Shown here one piece after another: positions 11,991-23,584 of a stretch of DNA of 64,000 nt (within the stretch, counting starts at the first letter, position 1; each line of letters begins with the position of its first letter). Origin of the DNA: Odontocerum albicorne (taxonomy: Eukaryota > Arthropoda > Insecta > Trichoptera > Odontoceridae); NCBI GenBank assembly GCA_949825065.1, contig OX463842.1, positions 34,898,480 to 34,962,479 on the forward strand, written 5' to 3'. A model generated the notes under the pieces. That model was not told the DNA's origin and made no database searches. It saw only the letters and a list, made by a program, of their open reading frames with translations. Position numbers and translations under genes: made by a program.

Positions 11991-13477
11991 TCTTACTATA
12001 GTAAATAATGCAGCTATAAATCAGTTTAAATAATCATGTCTGAGCCGATTGGAATTAATAATTTTATTTATTTTTTAGGCACATGCTACCATTCATATTG
12101 CTAGTGGTCATTGTTTAATTTGTTGGAAATTAACGGTATTACTATCATACAATCAAGATATTTATTTGAAGACGACATAATTCTTTCTGAATCGGCAGAA
12201 AATTGAGACCATGACGTCAAGATTTTAAAGTCTGACCTTAATACTAAATAAAAAATCTTAAAAAAGTTCACTAAAGAACATATTATTTAAAGTTAATTTT
12301 TTTGCAAATTTGTCGTAGTTTCCTTAAACAAGGAAGTAACGTGTTTTCATTACCAAACTTTAAAGTTTTGAGTGTACGAGGTCTGACTTATATTCAAATC
12401 CCGAAATTTGAAGGTTGGAAATAAGTATTCAGTATTTATGCTGAAAAATGAATTTGAACCTAAGACAAACATAAAAACTAGATCACTAATCTTGGCAAGT
12501 TTTGAAACCAATCACAAATAAGTATATAATTTAGGTAGGTATTGCGTTTTTGAAGTGGTGTATAATATCAAGAGTTGATTTTTATTTCTGATTACTTTTC
12601 AGAATTCTTGTGAAGGGAGTAGGCGTATCAAAGATAGCTGATTTGTTATTTACAATATCGGAGCTTTTTATTACATTTATTTATAAAAGTCAACTATAAA
12701 AGCTCATGTTATAATTATTTTTTTGCTTTTCATAAGTCAATCTGATTACTCCTGTTCCGTCATATATCCAAACATTCGTTGTATTTTCATATTTTAATAT
12801 TCTTTTATAAATATACTCATAATAGAGTTTCAAAATTATGCGAAGTAATTTTTATTCAAGAAATAAATTAAACGTACAAATATGATAAAAAGGATCGAAA
12901 ACACACATTTTTTTGGTTTATTAGTAATATTGAAATCCTGTATGTGCAAAATAAGTTAATTAAAGGGTTATTTTATGGTTAAATAGTGTCTTTAAAATAA
13001 ATTATTCCATACTTGCCCTACAAAACGGTTAGAAGTTTCCTCAATTATCTCAAAATACGTCAACTGTGTGCGGCTTGAGCCGTTTTTGCATACATAAGTC
13101 AAATTAGAAACATTTTAATATTAATTTTTTTTGTTAACACAGATTTAAATGTTCATATGTTATAATTCTATTTTACACAAGATACTCGATCTGTATCTGC
13201 CGTCTAACTAGGTTCATGACTTGTTCTGGGACAGTTGAATTAAGCCCGTTAAATTCATACACATATTATTCACCAATGCAACTAGTCTGAGTTACTCGTG
13301 AGATTTGACAACTCATAGCAAAAAACTTTCATTAAAACACCCAAAAAGTTCAGCATATTTACATTAAACCCAATCTGTCGCAATTTAAAAATATACATAC
13401 TTAAATGTTTTCATCAACCCTATGAAAATTATTTAATACATAGTAATTTTGATCTTTTCTGTTGCTTAAATGATTCG
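11991..13477. other. AT-rich stretch, nothing supported
   Basis: No gene, and no member of the main repeat families. A short segment at about 13296-13336 (TTTGACAACTCATAGCAAAAAA) recurs with small differences at about 48500-48540, so some old repeat may be present. Confidence 0.4.
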
Positions 13478-13660
13478 CTGTATATATTTTCCTATCTTCC
13501 AAGTCGAGGGTTGTGGGTTCGATTCCTGTTAGGATCCAGATTTTTTTAAAACGAATTCTGGTCTAGGTTTATTGTATGCCTCTTCAACATATTTCTGGTT
13601 AGTTGGAAGGTATTTCCAAATGTTAAAAGCATACTAGGTTGTACACATTGAAATTTTACA
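13478..13660 (+). mobile_element. SINE-1 copy
   Basis: The head includes a B-box GGTTCGATTCC (about 13518) and is followed by an AGATTTTTTTAAAA run. The body then has TTCTGGTCTAGG, a CTCTTCAACATATTTCTGG segment and GGTTAGTTGGAAGG. The tail is diverged and ends near TAGGTTGTACACATT. The sequence is typical of a tRNA-derived, Pol III-type SINE. Confidence 0.75.
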
Positions 13661-14357
13661 AATTTACTCCTGACAATAATATATATATATCCATTCTTTC
13701 AATAATGATCGTTCTTCCAATGTTTCATATTTTTTTAACAAATAATATACTCGTATATTGACCTATTTAGACTGGCGTGACTTTTATATGGTAAATAATG
13801 ATGAATTTTATATAGTAGTCAGAAATCAATAAAGTCTTAAGAGAAGGTAGTATCATCGATAGATAACAAAGGCTTTGAGTTTATTTGAAAAAAGGAAATT
13901 CCCATTAAGAATTTTTATTTCATGTAACAAATTTTATTCTTTCCCATTTCACTGTATGAAGTCAAATAGTATTGGTATATTTACTTCAAATGTCCCTGCC
14001 TTATAATAGTTTTGAAACAACTAAATAATTCCTTTTTAATTCTTAAAAATATTAAAACGTTTGTCTTTTAATAACCTCTGACATGTTTTATACATAAATA
14101 ATATTTGAAAGAATTCAATGAAAAAAAAAATGTTTATAAAAGTTGTTTTATATTACAAGCATTAACTAATACATTTCTTGTTTTATTTACTAATACATTT
14201 CTTATTTTTCTGGCGTTACTCTTAAATTGTTAAAAAATAGTACATTTAAACTATCCATATTTTTTTAAATACTTCTTCATCGTTTCAAATCTAGAAAGAC
14301 GTGTTCATTGATCCTTGAACATATTATTGTTTACGAACAAAAACAGTAATTTGTAAA

Positions 14358-14555
14358 ATGGGCGTGCATATTTGGGAAGAAAGAGTTGGCGCTCTAACCG
14401 CAGCCCTCGCCAGGATGCCTCCAAGACATTATGGTATATATGGGTGGAGTGTTTGGTGGGAATTTTACCTGGGTTTACTGGGTTCCGACGACCACATTAA
14501 CTTCGAACATAAAAACGGACACGAGTGGGCTATATTGGTGAGCAATTTGGACTAG
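14358..14555 (+). CDS. Small open frame with unusual composition, unidentified
   Basis: The frame has 65 codons, starts MGVHIWEERVGALTAALARM, is rich in tryptophan and glycine, and lies in sequence more balanced in GC than its surroundings. No domain is recognised, there are no convincing splice sites, and a second frame overlaps it. It may be a decayed transposon piece, a conserved non-coding block, or chance. I would not treat it as a gene without homology. Confidence 0.15.
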   Translation: MGVHIWEERVGALTAALARMPPRHYGIYGWSVWWEFYLGLLGSDDHINFEHKNGHEWAILVSNLD

Positions 14556-14745
14556 TCAGCGATTCTCAAAATGTTATCTATTGCATTATTAATACTTTTA
14601 AAATAACACAAAGGATTGAGGCATGTTTTTTTAATATTTTAAATATACGAAAAATTGTGTTTAGTGGATTGATTTCTTTATGCACATATACGTTCACTTC
14701 AGATAAAAAATTATCTCAAAGTAAAGCGCTAACACGTGCTTTGAT

Positions 14746-14766
14746 GGGGGGCGGGGGAGGGGGGGG
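14746..14766 (+). other. G-quadruplex-prone tract
   Basis: Nineteen of 21 bases are G (runs of 6, 5 and 8 broken by single C and A), in a window that is otherwise AT-rich. Three long runs, the last of which can split in two, would allow an intramolecular G4. Confidence 0.7.
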
Positions 14767-15409
14767 ATTCAACAAAGTCTTTGCGCCACTGAATTTAAGC
14801 TGATAGTGTGGCGCGACCACATCGCACTGTAACGTAAACTTAATTAAGTCACGTAATTTCCGCTGGTTATTTATTACTTTTTTGTTTTTGTTTATGGCTT
14901 TGTCTATCTATAATCTTTCTGAATTCATTGTTTTATATTATTTTTGGGACGTATGTAAAACTTCAACTTACATGTCTTTGAAATAATGATTTGTTTCTAT
15001 TAATGGTTTGAGAGATTTAATAAAATGTTATTAGACAGACCACATTTGCTTTTTATAATCACTTTTTCACGGATTTCTCCTGTTACACAAAGAGGGTCTG
15101 CTTCTAGTTAGCTTATTCGATAGGAACAATATCAGCCAGGATTCTTCTCATCCTGCTAGGTGGTACCGAGAATACATCCACAGTGTCATTCAGTTGGTTC
15201 AATACATCTATACCACACGTGACTGATTGTTTAGCCATGATATTTGTTCTGTAAGTTGGTATGTAGAACAGAGTGTCATTCCTTGCACGGCTATATTTAT
15301 TAGGTACATAATATAAACTTAGTGATTTTAGTATCGCGGGGCAGTTACAGCCACTGTGTATTCTAGTTCTTATTTTTCTTTATACTATTTCAATATACGA
15401 GTATGTACT

Positions 15410-15545
15410 TTCCGCTTCAAGAAAGCCTCGAGATAGAAAGTAAAAAAAACGTGCAGCGGGAATTAATGTAATAAGTGGAATAATAAAGTAACTTATTTTT
15501 AAATATGTAATTTCACTAAGTTAAATCCAAAAATGTTGATACTTT
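15410..15545 (+). mobile_element. Foldback/MITE family C, right half only
   Basis: The block CGCTTCAAGAAAGCCTCGAG ... GCAGCGGGAATTAATGTAATAAGTGGAATAA, followed by TTAAATCCAAA, matches the right halves at 23696-23815 and 31826-31945. The left arm is not recognisable here. Confidence 0.6.
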
Positions 15546-16884
15546 TTTTAGATTTTGTTTAAAGTTTTGGAATGTCTGGAATAGATGGTAGTCATGTTGA
15601 TTAGACAGTTAGTTGATTACGAGTTATGGACATGTTGCTAATGGGTTTGGGTTCCCAAGTGATCGATTGCACACCAGAGTGGGCAGCAGACACCGAACCT
15701 TATCTTCGGGATCGAGATTTATTAAGTTAATCAAACTTTTATGATCTTTGAATGTAAGGTGTACATTTTTTTGGTTCTTTCATAAAAGTCTTGACCTTTT
15801 GTTTGATGTTGGTAGATAAAAATTGAATGGGGCAATTTGGTTCCTTCTGCAAAGTTTAGAATGATTGATACTCCTCTTGATAATGTTATACTAGTGTTGG
15901 GTATTGTGATGTGCAGAAAATAATACCCGGAATCGATTTTTGACACATTGGCACCGGAAAATTGAAATAATAAAAGATGGTGAAAATGGGAAAAGAACGG
16001 TTTAATGTACTTAGTTACAATCTCACTTATATCAGAAAAATATTTTTTTTCTGAAAAGATTTAATTAAAACATATAAATTATAGTTTTAAATGGTTCTTG
16101 TAATGATTGAATAGCTAATTAGATCTGATATTATTTTCTTTATACTTCATTGCACCAAGTAAAATTGGCGGGTTTATTACCAGATATAATCTTCTAAAAA
16201 TCAAATAAAAGTTTGAAAAATTAATTGTTTATCAAAAACTAAAAAATAAAAAGATGAATTGTATTGATTGATGTGAAACGGAAGATGTCCGTGATCCGAG
16301 GGACGCAATTGATATTTTGAAGACTAAAATTTTAATAGGATCATAGAAATAATACAACATAAAAGAACACTTATGTAAAGGGTTATATAATATTTGGAAT
16401 ATATTTTTTAAAATATTGGTGCCGGAAAATTGAAATATTTTTATATGGAAACTTCGAATATAAAATTCATAAATACAAAGAAAAAATAACATAGTAAATT
16501 CATGGAACCGTAGAGATTAATCATTATAAAAGCATAGCATTTACTTCTATTACTAATTCATTATTTTCAACATACACAGTGTCTCATATAAAGTAAATTA
16601 AAACAATATTTTCCAATCTTCTTCCCAGTTGTGCTATTTTTTACTGAACATCCTAGCTCTTATGAATTGAAGGATTCGTTGAAGGCTTAATGTTGAAAAT
16701 CTGTCAGCGACAAAAAGCTCTTTAAAGAAGACATTTTTTTCAATTGAATAAGATTAAGTAGCAAAATATTTCCTTGTGTAGAATAAAAGGTTTTAGCTAA
16801 TTAAAAAAAATATAGGAACACTCTAAATACAAATTTCGGTAACTCCGCATCCATTCATACATCGTTACGTCCCATTAGTTACAC
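15546..16884. other. Mostly unassigned AT-rich sequence
   Basis: A SINE-1 tail remnant (TGGCGGGTTTATTACCAGATATAATCTTC, - orientation) is visible at about 16166-16195. The rest has no supported feature. Frames at 15731-15946 and 16232-16492 (-) lack any motif. Confidence 0.4.
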
Positions 16885-17000
16885 TGTCCTTGTGTAAAGT
16901 ACAATCTGGCGGGTTTATTTCCACGTGACAATCACTTTCAACAAACCAGAAAAGTGTTAAACAAGGTTTAATTGAAAACAAGACTTAATACCTGGAATCT
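16885..17000 (-). mobile_element. SINE-1 copy, tail and body part
   Basis: In plus-strand reading: AATCTGGCGGGTTTATTTCC, GTGACAATCACTTTCAACAAACCAGAAA, GTGTTAAACAAGG. These are the reverse complement of the SINE-1 tail (ggttggaag...tggcaataaacccgccag). The tRNA-like head is missing. Confidence 0.65.
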
Positions 17001-17819
17001 ATCTAAACTAAACCACATAGAAATATTTTCAGTCATCAATAAAAATACAAGTAATGGATACTTCTGATTATCGTTGTAGTCATTATATTTTGCTGCAAAC
17101 AACATTTCAAATATTAACAAACGACCGGATAAAATATTTATTTCAAGTAAATATACATTTTTGAGAATATAAACAATGAGCCATAAAAATGTATAAAACC
17201 TCGTGACTATCCACATAAAGTAAAATCATGCACTCAAAATCATTTTATAATAGTTTGGTTTTGAACTTTTGATTTATGAAGTGGAAATGGCTTTCTTTTA
17301 GATAATACAACAAGAGGGAACAAATAGCTGTAAAGGCATAAAAAAGTAGCATTTTGAAGAAGCGAGGGGAATATTATATTTAGAAGGGTAAAATATTTCC
17401 TTCGTGGAAGACATGTTGCCATATGTGCATACATTTTTTATACAACAGCAGGGGTAGAAAGTAAGAATGTTGGATTATTTTAGATTTTTTGTCGCAAAAT
17501 TATGAATACGACTTGGGAAAAGAAAGGTTTAACGTGCTCTCTTACAATATCACAGAGACATAGGCAAATATATTTTCCAAAAATATACTATCAAAATACA
17601 TAAATTTGAAGCGTTTTTATTCTAGTGCTTGACAAACTGAATCTTAGGTTTCCTTGAAAATGGTGTATTAATCATAAAGTATGTTATAGATAAATGATAA
17701 TACAATCGTAATAATAGATAATACAGTAATTACGTTTAGGAAGACTTTAAAAAAGTGTTGCGCAATCAAATGAATTAGATTCTCCAAAATAAAAAATAAA
17801 ATAATTCTCCAAATAAACG

Positions 17820-17935
17820 AGTTATTTGGACGTGGCAGAAGTAAAATGTGTGTACCAGGAAAGAATTATGTAAATACCTTCTTTCAGCTTACCCCAATGG
17901 GGACATGGCGTGATGGTGATGATGATAATGCAATA
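17820..17935 (+). mobile_element. LINE-A 3' tail fragment
   Basis: GTGGCAGAAGTAAAATGTG, then CAGCTTACCCCAATGGGGACA and TGGCGTGATGGTGATGATGA, match the last codons and 3' tail of LINE-A as at 20160-20275. It is very short and non-coding. Confidence 0.6.
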
Positions 17936-18109
17936 TTATATGTTTTAGAGTTAAAATATCACTTCAACAAAGTCTTCACATTTTTTGGTCAACTATTCAA
18001 TAACCCAATTTTTTAACAGTGGGGTCACAAATAAGTGAATTTTCACGAATCACCCTTTTAGTTTGTGAAATATATAACAAAAATTATATAATAATGCTTC
18101 TCCATAGTC

Positions 18110-18405
18110 AATATATAAAGATGATTTGCTTCCACCTTGGGGTTGCAGGTTCGATTTCCAATGGTAAAATAAAATAAAATAGTTTCAGTCTGGTAGTTCA
18201 TCTATTATCTATACTCGGTAGCTAGACATGTGCAAGTATTGTTACATGTTCACGTGAGGAAGAATTATCAACACGTGCGGTGACAAACTGCGTTTTCCGT
18301 GTTCACTCCAGTGGCTGTAAATCCGAAGGTTTAATCAATGGGGCCGGATACAATATTGTTTCCCGGCCACGCTCTTCAATATGACCGCTTGGATATTTCG
18401 AGGAT
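18110..18405 (+). mobile_element. SINE-2 copy: tRNA-like head plus distinct body
   Basis: The head, with GGGGTTGCAGGTTCGATTTCC at about 18140-18160, is of the same type as in SINE-1. It continues not into the SINE-1 tail but into a body with AAGTATTGTTACATGTTCACGTGAGG, CACGTGCGGTGACAAACTG, CACTCCAGTGGCTGTAAATCCGAAGG and GGGGCCGGATACAATATTG. The body ends with CACGCTCTTCAATATGACCG. This is the clearest head-to-body junction for the family in the + orientation. Confidence 0.7.
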
Positions 18406-18539
18406 GTCCAACGATAAAATGAAAAATAATACAATTTAAAAAATATAATAATATATTATGTTTATTAGTTTTTTAACAACAATGTATTCAAAACACATTT
18501 CTTAACAATATAAAAAAAAATCATCAATATGTTAACATT

Positions 18540-19045
18540 ATGAATATGCTAGGATGATAGTCCACAAGAGTGTTTTGGTGCCATGTTTAATATATGGGAG
18601 TGAAACGTGGACGTGAAAAAGACTGATAGAAGCCGAATAAATGCTGAAGAAATACGTGTATTGAGAATAATACATGGAGTGACAATGTATGACAGAATGC
18701 GTAATGAAGTTATTAGGGATTTATGCGAACTTAAGGCCGATGTGTTGAGTAAGATGAAGGAGAGCACGTTGAGATGGTTTGGGCATTTTGAACGAATGAA
18801 TGAAGAAAGTCTAACAAAACAGATATATAGTACAAATATGAATGGAATGCATGCGAGAGGAAGACCAATAAAAGTATGGTTGGATAAAGGGAATGACATT
18901 CTGTAAGTTGGAAACGTAGAAAGTCAGAAAAATCGTAGGAGTTGTTTGAGAATATGTATAGATGTAGAAAAGGCTAAGGATGTGTGTCGAGATAGGAAAG
19001 TATGAGGTTATGTCGTCTCTGCCTACTTCGACATGGAAATGATTT
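18540..19045 (+). mobile_element. LINE-A 3' fragment, best-preserved copy
   Basis: A 99-codon frame (18607-18906) reads through SRINAEEIRVLR, DRMRNEVIRD, LRWFGHFERMNEE and ARGRPIKVW. This is the conserved C-terminal segment that follows the RT domain in a common insect non-LTR group. The part just upstream reads YGSETWT then a TGA stop, and another stop follows the long frame, after which QKNRRSC is readable. The copy is therefore broken and 5'-truncated. A 3' tail with CTGCCTACTTCGACATGGAAA ends it near 19045. The long frame on the opposite strand at the same place is a shadow. Confidence 0.8.
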
Positions 19046-19384
19046 TTTGTTTTCTAATTCCAAGAGTAATCAAAATCAAATATTTATAGATGATTAAAAA
19101 ATATTTCCATCAAACTACTTAGGACAAGAAGCTCGATCTTATTTTTTTTCTACAAAAAATGTTTGTGCTATTCATTGTACAAAAAAATAAACGTTTAAAC
19201 ATAATGAAGAAATATCGTGATATTGTGCAGTGAATAAAAAAGTATAACCGAAAATAACATGTAACAAAAAATCCTCAAAGAATCGTCAGTTGCTTCCAAA
19301 TAATTACCAAAGTATACACGATACCGGGAACAAAGATTAAGTTATTTTTTTATTAAAAAAAATTGATTGTTAATGACAAATCTA

Positions 19385-19692
19385 ACCTACAGTTATCGGT
19401 TTCAATATATGGATATTCAAGCGATACTTGGACGTAACAAGAAAGTGTTGAAAGTAAGATAAATGCTGTGGAAATGTCAGTGTTGCGTAGAATGTGTGGA
19501 AAAACAATGAATGACAAAATAAGAATGAGTACATTAAGGAAGAATACGCATTGAAAAAAGGTGCAGTGCTTAAGATCAAGAATGAAGTATCGAGACGGGT
19601 TCGGCTATATAGAAATAATAGAAATAAAAAACACCTACGAAATCTATGGAAATCAAAAAAGAAATAATTGTAAATTGAACACATTTTCGTTG
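19385..19692 (+). mobile_element. LINE-A 3' fragment, upstream part split by a SINE
   Basis: The ATATGGATATTCAAGCGATAC ... AAATGCTGTGGAAATGTCAG ... AATGACAAAATAAGAATGAG blocks match the Y-G-x-E-T-W / N-A-x-E-M-x-x-L-R / D-x-I-R-x-E part of LINE-A. The next part of the element continues at 19890-20275, after the inserted SINE-1 copy. It is broken by many stops. Confidence 0.6.
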
Positions 19693-19872
19693 TATACCGT
19701 ATAATCCAGCAGACTTATTGCCATTTGACAATCTCTTTCAACCAACCAGAAATATGTCAAAAGAGTCCAAGTGAACAGTAGACTGGAATCCGTTTAATAA
19801 AATGCAGCAGCAATTGGAAAACAACTGGTATCTTCCGGATCGGAAGACCTACTAGGCTACGATTACATCACG
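19693..19872 (-). mobile_element. SINE-1 copy nested inside LINE-A
   Basis: The whole element in reverse: tail (AATCCAGCAGACTTATTGCCA), GACAATCTCTTTCAACCAACCAGAAA, CAGTAGACTGGAATCC and a degraded head (ATCTTCCGGATCGGAAGACC, CTACTAGGCTACG). It interrupts the LINE-A copy, so it inserted later. Confidence 0.7.
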
Positions 19873-19889
19873 CTTCTTTGTATAGGCTT

Positions 19890-20275
19890 GTATTAAACAA
19901 AAAAAACGGAAATTAGTTATGAAATGGCTTTGTGCTTATGATGATGAAGAAATGAGAATTGGGATGGTTTGGCCACGTAGAAATAATTAATTATGAAATA
20001 TTTAAAAAAAAATACGAGTAGTATAGACGGTACGAGAAGTTTAGACGGTACGAGAAGTTTTAGAAGACGTAGAAAAACGTGGCACTACCCAATTGATTAA
20101 ACTGTAAAAGAAAGAAGAGTGAAAAACCTTTATAAAAGAAGCGTGTCTATAACGAGCTGTGTGGATGTGGCAGAAGCGAAGTATATGACATTTATGATAG
20201 AATGAAGTAGAAATTTGTTCTTTCTATTCTACTCACTTTAATAGGGCATGGCGTGATAGTGATAATGATGAAGTT
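19890..20275 (+). mobile_element. LINE-A 3' fragment, downstream part
   Basis: Begins with the equivalent of R-x-G-W-F-G-H-V-E (GGGATGGTTTGGCCACGTAG at about 19961). It passes through a small duplicated segment (ACGGTACGAGAAGTTT repeated at about 20028 and 20045) and ends in the 3' tail with GGGCATGGCGTGATAGTGATAATGATG. It is non-coding. Confidence 0.65.
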
Positions 20276-20519
20276 TATATTGTGTACTTGAGGTGTCTAA
20301 GAAGATATATGGAGAAGGCGAAAGTTCTACAAAATATGACGTTCTGTTTTCTCTGTGTACCTCGAGAATATAAATAGTACAAATATGAATGCTCAAAATG
20401 TTATTGAACTTTTTCTTTATTTTGTTGATGCTCACAAATTGAAATGATTCGTTCCCAACATTCCATTTTTACATTCAAAAACCTCTTCGCTCAGCTTCTT
20501 CTATTTATATTAACTCACT

Positions 20520-20690
20520 ACACATCCTTATAAGAAAGGTATGAATTGTGCGACACATGAGAGTATTTATGATAAGGTATATGCATTTGGGCGAGATGAA
20601 AGCTATGCTATGGATGTAAAGGCGCAAAGGTCTGTTCTTTCTGCCTACCCCGAAAGGAATATGGTGTGTTGGTATGTACACGTATGTTTG
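20520..20690 (+). mobile_element. LINE-A 3' tail fragment
   Basis: GGGCGAGATGAAAGCTATGC, GATGTAAAGGCGCAAAGG, then CTTTCTGCCTACCCCGAAAGG and GGTGTGTTGGTATGTACACG. These are the standard LINE-A terminal phrases in order. Confidence 0.6.
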
Positions 20691-21114
20691 TCGTACATCT
20701 CCTTCAAATCATAAATCATCCTTTGCTGAAAGAAATATTTTGTAATTAAAACAATTATATACGGTTATATATATATATTAAGATTCTTTCCCATACACTT
20801 AATTTCTTTTATCGGGTGTAGGTTTTTAATAGGTTTTGTTACAATTACCGAAGAAGCGGTCAAGTCGTGAAGGTAATTTGCCATCCTACATTATGTAGGT
20901 ATACGGACGCAACGCATTCCTCGGGAGCTGGGACCAGATTCCACCGTCCGGTTACTTTTGTTTACTTTTTTTGTTACTGTCGTCTATGACTCAACATAAT
21001 CTTCTCAGACAATTCACAAAAATTGGTTGGCGTGTTACTTTGTGGCTACAGAGAATATTTACTATGTTCAAATTATCCAATATCGAATGACAAAGTGCCC
21101 CTTATATTTTTCCC
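20691..21114. other. Unassigned sequence
   Basis: A mixed-composition block at about 20870-20970 contains GGAGCTGGGACCAGATTCC and is not AT-rich. No feature can be named. Confidence 0.35.
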
Positions 21115-21210
21115 CCGTGACCTCAGTTGTCAAGTTGATAAGATGCCTGCCTTTTTTCCGGAGATTTCGGGTTCGACATCAGACGAGAAAAAACTGCGAA
21201 ATGGTTTTTG
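21115..21210 (+). mobile_element. SINE-1 head fragment
   Basis: CGTGACCTCAGTTGTCAAG and AAGATGCCTGCCTTTTTTCCGG, followed by GGGTTCGACATCAGAC, form a degraded tRNA-like head. An 89-codon frame running through here is an artefact of the repeat. Confidence 0.6.
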
Positions 21211-21324
21211 TTATGTTTCTGTATGTGTTAGTATTATGAATTGTAAGTTATGTTCAAAATTCAATGCCCACAGGCTCGATCAATATGATTGAATACGATC
21301 TCGCAGATACCTCCGACAACTACC

Positions 21325-21470
21325 GTGTAGGACGTCTGTCTTCCAGGCCTGAGTTGATACTCGATTTAAAAAAGAAACATTCTGGTTTTCAATTAAGGTC
21401 TTTAAAATCTTTCTGGTTGGCTGGAAGTGATATCCATATAGCAATAAAACCGCTAAATTGTACTGTATTC
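21325..21470 (+). mobile_element. SINE-1 copy, degraded
   Basis: ACGTCTGTCTTCCAGGCCTGAG (head), CATTCTGGTTTTCAATTAAGG, TCTTTCTGGTTGGCTGGAAG and ATAGCAATAAAACCG follow the SINE-1 order. It lies just behind another head fragment, so two copies inserted close together. Confidence 0.65.
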
Positions 21471-22434
21471 AGAGAACGCTCTCTAATATATCAAAACCAT
21501 CATTGCAGTTTTGACGAAGGGTACATATGAATGAATCAATAAATATTTTTCCAAACTTCAGAATTTAGATTAAGATAAAGGACATATTTTTATATCATAT
21601 ACTATTTTATAAATAAGCTTGGATAAAGACAAACGCAAATTTATGACTGGAATAACAAGGACAATTTTTACATTCTAATAGGATTTATCGTTATGCACAG
21701 TGTAAACTATGATATCTAATTTTTAACGATAGTTAGTTATCAATTAGAGACATACCCGTATGTATGTCGAAAAATGACGCAACCTACAAAGCACATGTTT
21801 CTCGTTTATACTCGTATGATGTGTCAAAAAAACTTATATTGGTTTTGTATGCGCAAAAATATCATACCAGTTAAATAAATATTTTATAGTTTAATTACAT
21901 ATTAAAAAAAATGTCCTAGACAAGCACTTACAAAGAAGCCCTCGTTTGATTTAAAACCAAATATGGCATTTTTAGGATTTTCCTCAAACGATGATGTATA
22001 CATTAGTTACTAAATTTTAAGATAAGTTAAATGAAAAAAACAATTCAAACATTTTGTTATTTTTCTATCAATGTAAAGATCCTATAAGATAATGATAAAA
22101 ATATTAAACTGTATTATTTTTAATTCAAAACTTATAGTTTTTTATGGCTTATTACTATTTTTTATGCTTGATTAGTTTCGACGCGTCGATCGGGTATCAT
22201 CTTCATGGAGTTGGTGCTTTGGCGAAACTAATGACCTCAAAAAATATCAGTTGCCACTATCACTAGTAGTAAATATTCTGATGACATAGCGTTTTCATTG
22301 TAATATAAGTTTTGTGTTATATTATACTTTTTTGGTATACAGTACAATTTTGTGGACATATTGCAATGTGGAAATCCCTACCTAATAATCAGAAAGTTGT
22401 TTGATTAAGCTTGAAAATATAACGAGACTGGGAC
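21471..22434. other. AT-rich stretch, nothing firm
   Basis: No gene. A small patch at 22170-22245 (TAGTTTCGACGCGTCGATCGGG) has a counterpart phrase near 24850 (ATTAGTCGAAACGCGAA) and may be a remnant of an unnamed repeat. Confidence 0.35.
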
Positions 22435-22522
22435 GCTTTTAAAAAATCTGAGTACCAACTAAAACCTCAACCGCAAACTCCCAGGTTGGAAGACAGTCAT
22501 CTTAGCAATTGCGCTACGGAAA
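22435..22522 (-). mobile_element. SINE-1 head fragment
   Basis: In plus reading: AAAAAATCTGAGTACCAACT, CAACCGCAAACTCCCAGGTTGGAAGACAGTCATCTTAG, GCTACGGA. This is the reverse complement of the head and of the T/A-rich linker that follows it. Confidence 0.65.
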
Positions 22523-23034
22523 TTTTCAATTAATATGTTTAATATTCGCAAAAATTTCAGAGACACTATGCATTATTTATGTGAGAAAATATCAATCACA
22601 TTTAGTTACGTATATTTTTGCCTTGTCAACATTGTGCAAACAAACTCATAACTATTACTAATCTTTTAAAAAAAATATTGTTCTAAATACTTCATAATGT
22701 CAAAAAAAACAAGCTAAAATTAAGAAATAAGAATTTCATAACAAGAACTTTTTAAGAAATTTCCACGTTTAACTAGCTTCCCTATTACCTAGATATAATA
22801 TAAAAGAAAAACTCCTCCCACAAACGATTATCTAAACTTTACCAGATCATAATTGGCTTCATATCGTTGCTTTTTTAGCCAATTACGAAATAACTTTTTT
22901 ACCCTATTATGATTAAAAAAAAACCTTTACACGCTTACCGTAAAACACAAAAGCGGATTAAAGGTTAACCAAAAATGATTTAATGATAAGATAAGATTAA
23001 TGTGAAATAAAATTACTTTTACTTTTCTTGAATA

Positions 23035-23340
23035 TCTCCTTCGATAAGTTAGCGGTCTGGTATCGAAGTTCGCTTTTCGATTCAAATGGAGATAACGATT
23101 ACCATTTTTGGATCGGAACGGGCAAAAACTCGTTTGCAACGCACATCGGCTGATGTCTCGATATGGTATCGGGAGAATTCACATAGGATTCTATCGTGGG
23201 AACAACATGCAACAAACAACGACAACAGGCATCGACTAACTAATGTTTATAACTCGCTCCGTATAGTTTTTTTTGCTCGATTCTCGGCTACAGAATGCTT
23301 TGAGAGAGTGTACTCAAGCCCAGTGGATAGCTTCTAGAGA
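23035..23340. other. Mixed-composition island with an 83-codon frame
   Basis: The + strand frame at 23086-23337 (starting MEITITIFGSERAKTRLQR) lies in sequence richer in GC than its surroundings. No domain, signal peptide or splice context is seen, so both coding and regulatory readings remain open. Confidence 0.2.
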
Positions 23341-23584
23341 AATGAATACACATGTTACTTAATTAGTTTTGATGAAATAATTGCAACTGTCACATACAAT
23401 GTTTCGTTTTACCTGCGTGGGTGGCTGCACGAAGCTCTATTTCTGTTGCTGCAAAGGAAATAAGATAATTGTGGAGAAAAATAATCCTGCATTACAAAGT
23501 ATGTAAAATAGGACACTATTTATATATAATCACTTTTAAAATGGCGGGGTATTTACAGAAAACACTATAAAAATATGAAATATA

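Noticed and set aside
18549..18899. 116-codon - strand open frame
   Set aside because: It is the opposite-strand shadow of the LINE-A coding remnant at 18607-18906.
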